A stretch of DNA of 7,610 bases from Endomicrobiia bacterium (GTDB lineage Bacteria; Elusimicrobiota; Endomicrobiia; Endomicrobiales; Endomicrobiaceae): NCBI GenBank assembly GCA_025998355.1, contig BNVV01000063.1, forward strand, positions 1 to 7,610. The letters run 5' to 3'. The position numbers and the translations under genes are program-made. Shown here in pieces: positions 1-5,580 of this stretch (positions are counted from its first letter, which is position 1; each line of letters opens with the position of its first letter). The notes under the pieces are model-generated. The model saw only the letters and a list, made by a program, of their open reading frames with translations. It did no database searches and was not told the origin of the DNA.

Positions 1-601
1 TTGTGCATATAGGACTAAAAGCACGTAGAAGAAGTATTAATAAAGAGTGGAGAATATGCACTAGATGGGAATAGGTATGATTAAAGGAAGGTGCAGAAGT
101 AGAAGTAGCAGTGATAGATGCTACAGAATAGTGATACAAAGACTTCAAAAACAGCGAAATGGCAAAGCAAGAAGAAAAAGAGACATACAATAACCGTTGG
201 TAGTAGTTAAATTAAAGGTGAGCAAATAATACGCACAGCGATTGATAGGACAAGGAACGATTTTAGTTTATTTAAAAAGACATGGATTTGCAGAAGAAAG
301 ACAAAATAAGATACATGGCAAATACAATTTAGGAGGACTTAGGCAGAAATACATACAAACACGCTAGTTCTTAAGTAAAAGAGATCAAAGAAACACTCAA
401 AGCCGACAAAAGAAGATAAAGAGTTAAATAGGGAGATTTCATCAAATGATTATGGTGGAAAATGTTAAAGTATTTGTTAAAAGGTTCAAAATAGTACAGA
501 ATAGCTATAGACCGCAGAAGACGCTTTGGACTGCGATTTAACTTGGGTTGCAGGTATTTGTAATTCTAAAATTTAATACTTAGTTGCGCAAGAGGTCTAT
601 T
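1..601 (+). pseudogene. Degenerate IS5-family (ISL2-like) transposase, 5' end outside window
   Basis: This is the wreck of a DDE transposase; no long frame remains, but family-like residues survive in order when frames are switched. VIDATE is read at 111-128 (the D would be the first catalytic aspartate). SKKKKRHT-like coding follows near 160-190. GEQIIRTAIDRTRNDFSLFKKTW-like coding spans 217-285. PTKEDKELNREIS is read at 403-441, and DLTWVAGICN near 535-564, resembling the C-terminal end of ISL2-type transposases. Many stops and small indels separate these blocks, so it cannot make an active protein. The family assignment rests on remembered consensus motifs (DATE...KKKRHT...HDFxLFK...NRxxS...GICN), not on a search. 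The beginning of the element lies before the window; its right end is probably the motif ending near 601. It is old debris rather than a recent insertion. Confidence 0.72.
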
Positions 602-640
602 GTACTTTTATATGTTAATTATTAAGAGGTCTATTATACT
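590..640. repeat. Two copies of a 17-bp motif at the end of the IS relic
   Basis: AAGAGGTCTATTGTACT (590-606) recurs as AAGAGGTCTATTATACT (624-640), one mismatch in 17, offset 34 bases. The first copy follows TTGCGC, and the position right after the transposase C-terminus fits the terminal inverted repeat of the element. The second could be the end of another lost copy or a local duplication. The opposite end needed to prove a terminal repeat is outside the window. Confidence 0.5.
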
Positions 641-831
641 ATTTCAGTTCAATATGTGTTTTTCGATTTTGCACAACATCGACGTACTAATAAAATAGCA
701 ATCCTTACTTGCAATGTGGTATTTTCTTGGCTCAAGAAATGTCCAGCCTAGATTTTTTAAAGAATAAAAAAGTATGCGGCGCACAAAACAGAGGATATTT
801 ATAACAGCTTATCTTTTTTATTTATTAAATT
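641..831. other. Non-coding spacer between IS relic and tRNA
   Basis: I see no gene here. The only clear structure is a perfect 7-bp hairpin, TTTCTTG (723-729), loop GCT, CAAGAAA (733-739). It is not followed directly by a T-run, so it is not a convincing terminator, although a T6 run lies about 14 bases further on. Confidence 0.5.
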
Positions 832-840
832 TGCTACAAT
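832..840 (+). promoter_or_regulatory. Probable extended -10 promoter for tRNA-Val
   Basis: TGC-TACAAT (832-840) matches an extended -10 element (TGn plus five of six bases of TATAAT) and ends 11 bases before the mature tRNA 5' end. No good -35 is visible at the usual distance, which is tolerated with an extended -10. The same transcript could continue into the zinc-ribbon gene. Confidence 0.45.
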
Positions 841-851
841 AAATTATTACC

Positions 852-923
852 GGGTAGTTAGCTCAGTGGAAGAGCACTCGCTTCACACGCGAGTGGTCGC
901 AGGTTCAAACCCTGCACTACCCA
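852..923 (+). tRNA. tRNA-Val (anticodon CAC)
   Basis: A complete cloverleaf can be folded by eye. The acceptor stem GGGTAGT (852-858) pairs perfectly with ACTACCC (916-922), and A923 is the discriminator. The D stem is GCTC/GAGC (861-864, 872-875). The anticodon stem is CTCGC/GCGAG (877-881, 889-893) around loop TTCACAC with anticodon CAC at 884-886, which reads GUG valine codons. The T arm is GCAGG-TTCAAAC-CCTGC (899-915). The 3' CCA is not encoded (the genome continues CTT), so it must be added after transcription. No base-pair mismatch is seen, so the gene looks functional despite lying next to decayed DNA. Confidence 0.96.
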
Positions 924-973
924 CTTATGGTAGTGCGTAGGCTCCGAGTAATCACTGATCACTACAAAAACAC

Positions 974-1002
974 TAGCCATGGCGCGCAATTAATTGTGGC
1001 TA
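974..1002. promoter_or_regulatory. Bulged palindrome just upstream of the zinc-ribbon gene's Shine-Dalgarno
   Basis: TAGCCA (974-979) pairs with TGGCTA (997-1002), and CAATT (987-991) pairs with AATTG (992-996), leaving TGGCGCG (980-986) as a 7-base bulge. It ends 7 bases before GAGGT (1010-1014). Possible roles are an operator, an RNA structure in the leader, or a decayed terminator after the tRNA; the sequence does not decide. GTAGTG (930-935) and CACTAC (960-965) could form a second, weaker stem upstream. Confidence 0.35.
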
Positions 1003-1019
1003 AAAAATCGAGGTAATAC

Positions 1020-1733
1020 ATGGAAAATTTAGAACAAAATTTAGATCTGTTAAGAGAATTGCAGGTTTATGATATTAAAATTGACGATATTAAAAGGCAA
1101 ATCAGTAAAGCTCCGTTGTTAATAGAAGAAAAAAACAAAGTCTGGGGAGCTAAAAAATTTGAAATGGATATGAAAAAGAAAAATTTTGTTGAGTTAAACT
1201 CATTAAAAAAAGAGAAAGAATCCCTGCTTGATGCAAAAGAAAAAGCAATAGATAAACATTCCATGGAATTAAATACTGTTAAATCAAATAACACATATAA
1301 CGCATTGCTTGCCGAAATAGAGAAAGCAAAAGCCGATAAAAGCGTTATTGAAGATGAGCTTTTAGAACTTATGGATAAAATAGACAAGGAGTTTGTTGTA
1401 GTTAAAGAGACGGAGAAAGAATTAAAGGATTTTGAAAACAAAATAAAAATTGATATAAAGGGAGTTGAGGATTCATTAAAGAAGGATGAGGAAGAGATCT
1501 CAGCACTAGAAAACATAAGAGAAGGGTATAAATTAAAAGTAAAGCAATCTGTATTATCTCAATATGAGAGATTGCGTTTAGGTAGTAGCAACGGTTTAGG
1601 GATAGCTTTTGTTGACGATGAAAGCTGCGGGGTATGCGGAATGGAGTTAAGACCACAGTTGATAAATCAAACGCGTAAATGTCGTGAACTTGTGTTCTGT
1701 GATAATTGTTCTAGAATATTGTTAAAAAAATAG
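1020..1733 (+). CDS. Coiled-coil protein with C-terminal C4 zinc ribbon (DUF164/CT398-like)
   Basis: A 237-residue cytoplasmic protein. Residues 1-185 are charged and heptad-like, rich in K/E/L, and predict a long antiparallel coiled coil; it includes the segment NNTYNALLAEIEKAK (91-105), typical of this family. The C-terminus is a zinc ribbon with C203-x2-C206 and C227-x2-C230 as likely metal ligands; C221 is an extra cysteine. Length agrees with family members of about 230-250 residues. The ATG at 1020 is supported by GAGGT (1010-1014), 5 bases upstream. Proteins of this family are widespread but poorly characterised; a nucleic-acid or protein-binding role has been proposed, and I assign no specific function. 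It lies directly before the RNase P RNA (9 bases between stop codon and P1), an arrangement I believe recurs in other bacteria, so the two may be co-transcribed. The gene looks intact. Confidence 0.88.
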   Translation: MENLEQNLDLLRELQVYDIKIDDIKRQISKAPLLIEEKNKVWGAKKFEMDMKKKNFVELNSLKKEKESLLDAKEKAIDKHSMELNTVKSNNTYNALLAEIEKAKADKSVIEDELLELMDKIDKEFVVVKETEKELKDFENKIKIDIKGVEDSLKKDEEEISALENIREGYKLKVKQSVLSQYERLRLGSSNGLGIAFVDDESCGVCGMELRPQLINQTRKCRELVFCDNCSRILLKK

Positions 1734-1742
1734 AGAACTTTT

Positions 1743-2074
1743 ATAAAGATGGATACGCAATCGCTTTACATTTACTGTAAAGAGGAAAGTCCGGACTTTA
1801 ACTGCAAGTATTGCAGTAAACGGTAGCAGGCAATTCCTGTCGCTCGTAAGAGTAGAGGTGCGAACAGAGACGCTTTTACCGGAAAACGGGAAAAGTATCC
1901 TTGTAAGAGGATAAGCTTTTGCAGTAATGCAAAGGATGAAACGGCTAAATCCTTACCGGAAAGCAAGGCTGAAGTATAGTCGCTTGATCGTTAAAAGTGA
2001 TTTTAACGACAGAGAAATGATTGCGCTTTTAAGATTTTTTAAAAGACAGAATCCGGTGTATAATCCGTCTTTAT
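1743..2074 (+). ncRNA. rnpB: RNase P RNA (bacterial A-like)
   Basis: This is the catalytic RNA of ribonuclease P, which trims the 5' leader of tRNA precursors. The ends are fixed by a perfect 12-bp P1 helix, ATAAAGATGGAT (1743-1754) with ATCCGTCTTTAT (2063-2074), with one G-U pair. The universal 5' core GAGGAAAGTCCGG is at 1782-1794 and the matching 3' core ACAGAATCCGG at 2046-2056; these two strands form the P4 catalytic region. Internal conserved blocks GGTGCGAACAGAGA (about 1857-1870) and GGATGAAACGGC (about 1933-1944) are also present. At about 332 nt it is a little shorter than many A-type RNAs but appears complete. It follows the zinc-ribbon gene closely. No clear intrinsic terminator follows: the T7 run at 2102-2108 lacks an adjacent stem. 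Confidence 0.95.
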
Positions 2075-2088
2075 AGAAGTATTACATT

Positions 2089-2198
2089 AAACGCATGAAA
2101 GTTTTTTTATTCTTGACTGTCGTCTATAGTGCCAAATAAATCTATAGAATTTGCTTTGAGTCTGAAGTCAATCGCCCGAGAGGTTTTTTCATGCGTTT
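2089..2198. repeat. 12-bp perfect inverted repeat, arms 86 bases apart
   Basis: AAACGCATGAAA (2089-2100) is exactly the reverse complement of TTTCATGCGTTT (2187-2198). The intervening 86 bases show no obvious coding or RNA family. It could draw the leader of rsmH into a long-range stem, or be the ends of a small lost element. No function can be assigned. Confidence 0.4.
2113..2142 (+). promoter_or_regulatory. Candidate promoter for the rsmH operon
   Basis: TTGACT (2113-2118) matches five of six bases of the -35 consensus. A weak -10 (TAAATC, 2137-2142, or ATAAAT one base earlier) follows at 17-18 bases. This would give a leader of about 120 bases before rsmH at 2271. The -35 is good and the -10 poor, so this is tentative. 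Confidence 0.3.
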
Positions 2199-2270
2199 GT
2201 TGTGATATCAACTCTGTTGTTGTTTACAACTGTAAAAATATTCATTTCCAAGCAGGATTGTTAATAACAA
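2129..2270 (+). pseudogene. Possible mraZ remnant upstream of rsmH
   Basis: In dcw clusters the gene before rsmH is usually mraZ, a DNA-binding regulator of about 145 residues with two repeats ending in a GRI-IP-like motif. Here no intact mraZ fits. In one frame, about 2172-2260, the translation reads ERFFHAF and then KIFISKQD, loosely like the second MraZ repeat (R-FF ... GRI-IP--L). Another frame is open from a GTG at 2129 to 2323 (64 codons), but it overlaps the start of rsmH and looks like no family I know. Seen: frames and residues. Inferred: the identity, from position plus a weak resemblance. It may be plain non-coding leader. Confidence 0.22.
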
Positions 2271-3152
2271 ATGTGTCATATTCCAATAATGCCTTTAGAA
2301 ATATCGCAGTATTTAATCAATAAACCTGACGGTTTGTATGTTGATTGTACATTTGGCGCTGGCGGCCACACTTCATATTTGCTTAATAAATTTAAAGACA
2401 TTAAAATAGTGGCTTTTGATTGGGATGAATACGCTTCAAACCGATTTTGCGAATCCGAAAAAGAAAAAGATTTTAATGGAAGAGTGACATTTATAAGAGA
2501 TAATTTTAAAAATATAAAAAAAACTTTAACAGACATCAACATAAGTAAAGTTGATGGTATTTTTGCTGATATAGGCGTTTCTTCAAAGCAGTTTGACGAT
2601 TTAGACAGAGGTTTTTCGTTTAATTCCAATATTCTTGATATGAGAATGGATAGAAGGAACGAACTTACAGCAAAAGAAGTTATTAATTCTTACTCACATG
2701 ATGACTTAGCTGATATTTTTTATAAATATGGCGAAGAATATAATTCGAAGCAAATTGCAGATGCGATTCTTAACCGCAGAAAAAGGGGAATAATAAATAC
2801 AGCAGTTGAGTTGCAGTCTATAGTTGCTTCCGTAAAAAAGCCTAGAGGGAAAATAAACCCCGCCACAAAAGTTTTTCAAGCATTGCGAATTTTTGTGAAC
2901 AGCGAACTCGAAAATTTAGAAACCTTACTATCTGATTCTTCCGAATTGTTAAATCCTGGAGGAAGAATTGTGATAACAAGCTTTCACTCGTTGGAAGACA
3001 GAATTGTTAAGCATAATTTAAAGCAAAATTCCCAAAGAGGAATATATAAAATACTTACAAAAAAAGTTATTACAGCTTCCCGTGAAGAGATAAATATTAA
3101 TCCTAGGAGCAGAAGCGCAAAAACAAGAGCAGCAGAGAAAATAAATGTATAA
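2271..3152 (+). CDS. rsmH: 16S rRNA (cytosine-1402-N4)-methyltransferase RsmH
   Basis: Also called MraW. It uses S-adenosylmethionine to methylate N4 of C1402 in the decoding site of 16S rRNA, tuning start-codon choice and fidelity. All family signatures are present in the 293-residue product: HIPIM near the N-terminus, the SAM loop DCTFGAGGHT (25-34), DIGVSS (100-105), RGFSF (113-117), DMRMD (123-127), INPATKVFQALRIFVN (195-210), ITSFHSLEDRIVK (235-247) and the basic tail NPRSRSAKTRAAE (277-289). The length is slightly under the usual 300-315. The ATG at 2271 is forced: an in-frame TAA lies at 2265, and the next ATG would cut into the conserved N-terminus. The only SD-like AGGA (2254-2257) is 13 bases away, so initiation may be weak. 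It heads the rsmH-ftsL-ftsI operon and overlaps the next gene by 8 bases. Confidence 0.96.
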   Translation: MCHIPIMPLEISQYLINKPDGLYVDCTFGAGGHTSYLLNKFKDIKIVAFDWDEYASNRFCESEKEKDFNGRVTFIRDNFKNIKKTLTDINISKVDGIFADIGVSSKQFDDLDRGFSFNSNILDMRMDRRNELTAKEVINSYSHDDLADIFYKYGEEYNSKQIADAILNRRKRGIINTAVELQSIVASVKKPRGKINPATKVFQALRIFVNSELENLETLLSDSSELLNPGGRIVITSFHSLEDRIVKHNLKQNSQRGIYKILTKKVITASREEININPRSRSAKTRAAEKINV

Positions 3153-3396
3153 ACCATTTTTACTGATTATATTTATAGCTTTCAGCTTGTTTGTTTATCT
3201 TTGGCAACAGAATACTTCAATGAGATTTGCTTATAAAGTAAGTAGCCTTCAAACTGAATACAATAAAATTAATTCGGAAAATGATATTTTAAGATCAAAA
3301 ATTAATTCGATACTCGCGCTCGAAAAAATGGATAAAGTTGCAAGCGAAAAAGGCCTTTCGCGTCCTGATGAAAAATCTGTAATTTATATTAATTAG
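3145..3396 (+). CDS. ftsL: FtsL-like septum protein (small bitopic coiled-coil membrane protein)
   Basis: An 83-residue protein with a hydrophobic segment at residues 4-20, followed by a short coiled coil (about 27-58, with LQTEYNKINSENDILRSKI) and a basic/polar tail containing KVASEKGLSRPDE, as in FtsL/DivIC proteins, where a 'GL..P' element follows the coiled coil. FtsL bridges the division-site complex with FtsB/DivIC and FtsQ/DivIB and helps activate the septal synthase FtsW-FtsI. Sequence is poorly conserved in this family, so the call rests on topology, size and position between rsmH and ftsI. The start codon lies inside the last codons of rsmH (ATG at 3145, rsmH stop at 3150-3152), implying translational coupling. 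No strong SD is seen beyond the purine-rich AGAGAAA at about 3134-3140. Confidence 0.82.
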   Translation: MYKPFLLIIFIAFSLFVYLWQQNTSMRFAYKVSSLQTEYNKINSENDILRSKINSILALEKMDKVASEKGLSRPDEKSVIYIN

Positions 3397-3411
3397 AAGA
3401 GTCGTCGTAAA

Positions 3412-5100
3412 ATGATAAAAAATAGCAAAAAAACAATTAACAGAAAGACTGCGTTGGCTCTTATGACGCTGGCAGTCTTTTTTCTTTTATTTGCAAAACT
3501 TGTATATGTGCAAATATTGCTTCACGATAAAATAAGCCAGTCCGTATCAAAAATGGTAAACCGTGAAAATATAGAGCTTCCAAAACGCGGAGATATAGTA
3601 GATTCTTGTAACAATACCCTTGTTACAAGTATAAAACAGTACACCGTTTTTCTTGATCCTAAGATTATAGAAGATTTTAATAAAGTAAAATCTATTTTGT
3701 TTGAAAACGGAATAAAGATTAAAGAAGGAAAAATAAGCGACTTTAACAATACATCTTATGTGCCCGTGGCTTTTAATATTGATTCAAACATAGTTGATAA
3801 AATAAAAAATAAAAAATTAAGAGGCATTGGTTTTGAGAGTAAATATGCAAGAAGATATTGTGAGGGGAGATTTCTTTCGCATATTCTTGGTATAACGGAT
3901 TGCGATGGCAATGGACTTGAAGGTATTGAAAAACTATACAATGAATCTCTTTCCGGAAACAGTGTTATTACCAAAACCCACAGGGATGGACACGGATATA
4001 TAATACGAGATAAACTTGTTGACCAATCAAAAGTATGCGGGCAAGATATCAAGCTAAGCATAGATAGAAATATCCAATTTATAGCAGAACAGGAGTTAAA
4101 AAACGCTTTTAAAAAATATAAAGCAAAAAAAGCTGTGTGCATAGTGCAAGATCCACAAAAAGGCAGTATCCTTGCTATGGCTTCTCTTCCTGATTTTGAT
4201 CCTTCAGATAAAATTAAAGATATAACTGCTTTAAGAAATTCAGCAATAAGCGATGTATACGAACCGGGATCAACTTTTAAGATTGTTACGATTGCGGCCG
4301 CATTGGAAATGGGTAAAGTAAATTTTTCTAGTACCTTCGACCTAGAAAACGGAAAATTGAAAATTGCAGGACATACAATAAGAGACGATCATAAATTAGA
4401 AGGACGAGCATCTTTAAGCAGAGTTATGGAAATGTCGTCAAATGTCGGTGCGGCAAAGATTGCGGAGAAATTAGGAAAAGAAGATTTTTATGAATATATA
4501 CGAAAATTTGGTTTTTATTCTATGACAGGCATAGATTTAACGGGAGAAGTAAAAGGCATTTTAATGGACACAAAAAACTGGAATAACTTAACCTTGCCTA
4601 CGATTTCTTTTGGGCAAGGTATCGGAGTTACAGCTATACAGATGGTAAACGCTTTTTCCGCTATTGCAAACGATGGAGTATTGCTAAAACCTTACGTAGT
4701 ACAAGAAATAGGAAAATCTGAATCAAAAAATGAAAATAAAAAAGAAATAAGGAGGGTTGTTTCAGTCGAAACCGCTCGTGCAGTTAAGAAATTGTTAAAA
4801 AACACAGTGGATCTTGGAACCGGAAAAAGCGCTAAAATCGATGGGTACACTGTCGGCGGAAAGACAGGTACTGCGCAGAAAGTTGACCCGACGACAAAAA
4901 CTTATTCCACAAAGTATTATGCTGCATCGTTTTGCGGTATGGTACCAGCAATGAATCCTAAGTTTGTGATACTCGTTATTGTCGATGAGCCAAAAGGAAG
5001 CAGTTACTATGCTGCTTCTGTCGCTTCGCCTGTTTTTGCAAATATTGCTAAAAGAACAGCTGAATATTTAGGTATTGAAAAAGACGATATAGCCAACTAA
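3412..5100 (+). CDS. ftsI: Class B penicillin-binding protein, septal peptidoglycan transpeptidase FtsI (PBP3-type)
   Basis: This 562-residue enzyme cross-links peptide stems of new septal peptidoglycan and is the target of beta-lactams. A cytoplasmic basic tail is followed by a membrane anchor at about 13-36. The pedestal domain starts with LPKRGDIVDSCNNTL (57-70), a variant of the usual RGxIxDRNGxxLA in which DR becomes DS. The transpeptidase domain carries the three active-site motifs: S287-TFK in EPGSTFK, SSN (342-344) and KTG (484-486) in GGKTGTAQ, plus the conserved SFGQGIGVTAIQ (399-410). No PASTA domains are seen at the C-terminus. Length is within the normal 550-600 range. The start is an ATG 15 bases after the ftsL stop, with only a weak GAAGAG upstream, as expected within an operon. 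All catalytic residues are intact, so the cell probably still builds a septal wall. The usual following gene, murE, is absent. Confidence 0.95.
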   Translation: MIKNSKKTINRKTALALMTLAVFFLLFAKLVYVQILLHDKISQSVSKMVNRENIELPKRGDIVDSCNNTLVTSIKQYTVFLDPKIIEDFNKVKSILFENGIKIKEGKISDFNNTSYVPVAFNIDSNIVDKIKNKKLRGIGFESKYARRYCEGRFLSHILGITDCDGNGLEGIEKLYNESLSGNSVITKTHRDGHGYIIRDKLVDQSKVCGQDIKLSIDRNIQFIAEQELKNAFKKYKAKKAVCIVQDPQKGSILAMASLPDFDPSDKIKDITALRNSAISDVYEPGSTFKIVTIAAALEMGKVNFSSTFDLENGKLKIAGHTIRDDHKLEGRASLSRVMEMSSNVGAAKIAEKLGKEDFYEYIRKFGFYSMTGIDLTGEVKGILMDTKNWNNLTLPTISFGQGIGVTAIQMVNAFSAIANDGVLLKPYVVQEIGKSESKNENKKEIRRVVSVETARAVKKLLKNTVDLGTGKSAKIDGYTVGGKTGTAQKVDPTTKTYSTKYYAASFCGMVPAMNPKFVILVIVDEPKGSSYYAASVASPVFANIAKRTAEYLGIEKDDIAN

Positions 5101-5189
5101 GTTTGGTATTAATAGTCAAATCACTTTAAATTGCATCTTAGTAAATAAAAAGATAAACTTTTGCTAAAAGAGGATGGAGAAATGGCGAG

Positions 5190-5220
5190 AGCGGGAATCC
5201 ATTTAACATGGATACTCGCT
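5190..5220. repeat. 31-bp palindromic element inside the thiE-type pseudogene
   Basis: The left arm AGCGGGAATCCAT (5190-5202), loop TTAAC (5203-5207) and right arm ATGGATACTCGCT (5208-5220) form a 13-bp stem with one G-T pair and one A-A mismatch. The left arm plus loop and the next base recur exactly at 6625-6643, upstream of thiC. The motif resembles the 'GCGGGAATCCA' palindromes dispersed in several bacterial genomes. It stays open in the surrounding frame (ARAGIHLTWILA) and falls between the conserved ED..AR and KKIR..H blocks, as if inserted without stopping translation. Confidence 0.7.
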
Positions 5221-5480
5221 TTTGCAAGTAAGAAAATTCGTACTGTTTGTCACAACATTGACAAAGTTTTAAGAAACATTTACAGTGATCTTATAGAAGA
5301 AAGAGATTCTTTTGTGATTGCGGCGGAAAAATGTCTAAAAGTATCAAAAAAAGACTTACAAGCAGTGATTGCAAATTTTAAAAGAGTTTAAGGATACTTT
5401 AAGAGTTTTAGAAGAATATTCAAAAGTTTTTATTACTCTTGGTCGGCTAGTTTAAGGGACAGCGCTACAATGCGTATATT

Positions 5481-5510
5481 TTGGAAAGAGAAGTTTATTT
5501 AAAGTATAAT
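5481..5510 (+). promoter_or_regulatory. Sigma-70-type promoter for the lipoprotein gene
   Basis: TTGGAA (5481-5486), an 18-base spacer and a perfect TATAAT (5505-5510) predict a start near 5517 and a leader of about 64 bases to the ATG at 5581. It sits within the remains of the thiE-type reading frame (over the YILEREVYLKYN codons), so it appears to be a promoter that arose in or was uncovered by the dead gene. Confidence 0.5.
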
Positions 5511-5580
5511 CCTTTTTATCAAAGAAATATGCGGGTACCTGTTAATTACAATTGTGATGGAAAAATAACAGGAGGAGTCA

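Larger units (their letters stand above)
5125..5560 (+). pseudogene. Frameshifted thiamine-phosphate synthase N-terminal (ThiD2-like) domain
   Basis: One frame is open from 5161 to 5391 (TTG start), but it looks like part of a longer dead gene. In that frame are LKEDGEMAR, KKIRTVCHNIDKVLR, ERDSFVIAAE and VIANFKRV. After a one-base gain (GTTTAAG near 5386-5392) the reading continues in the next frame as DTLRVLEEYSKVF. After another one-base shift near 5450 it reads FKGQRYNAYILEREVYLKY (from 5451). Together these match my recollection of the domain found alone or fused at the N-terminus of ThiE: (NLNR..EGLRV.ED..RF) - K.IRH - RDs - aNfkRa.EALRVLEEy.K - FK.lRY..Y.LEke. Upstream, LHLSK-stop-KDKLLLKEDGEMAR suggests the decayed NLNR..EGLRV.ED motif beginning near 5132. 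The phosphate-binding TIM barrel of ThiE is not visible afterwards, so the gene is also truncated. Its position before thiC supports a former thiamine locus. Functionally it should be dead. Confidence 0.7.

Noticed and set aside
1..640. CRISPR or other array based on the repeated 17-bp motif
   Set aside because: Only two copies exist, with a 17-base gap between them and position-specific linkage to an IS relic.
723..739. Perfect 7-bp hairpin as a terminator
   Set aside because: No T-run follows directly and no gene to terminate is intact upstream; it is noted only as structure.
1067..1656. Two minus-strand frames opposite the zinc-ribbon gene
   Set aside because: Ser/Phe-rich antisense of a Lys/Glu-rich coiled-coil gene; no start signals and no family features.
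1772..1966. Minus-strand open frame of 64 codons
   Set aside because: It lies wholly within the RNase P RNA and is antisense to its conserved core.
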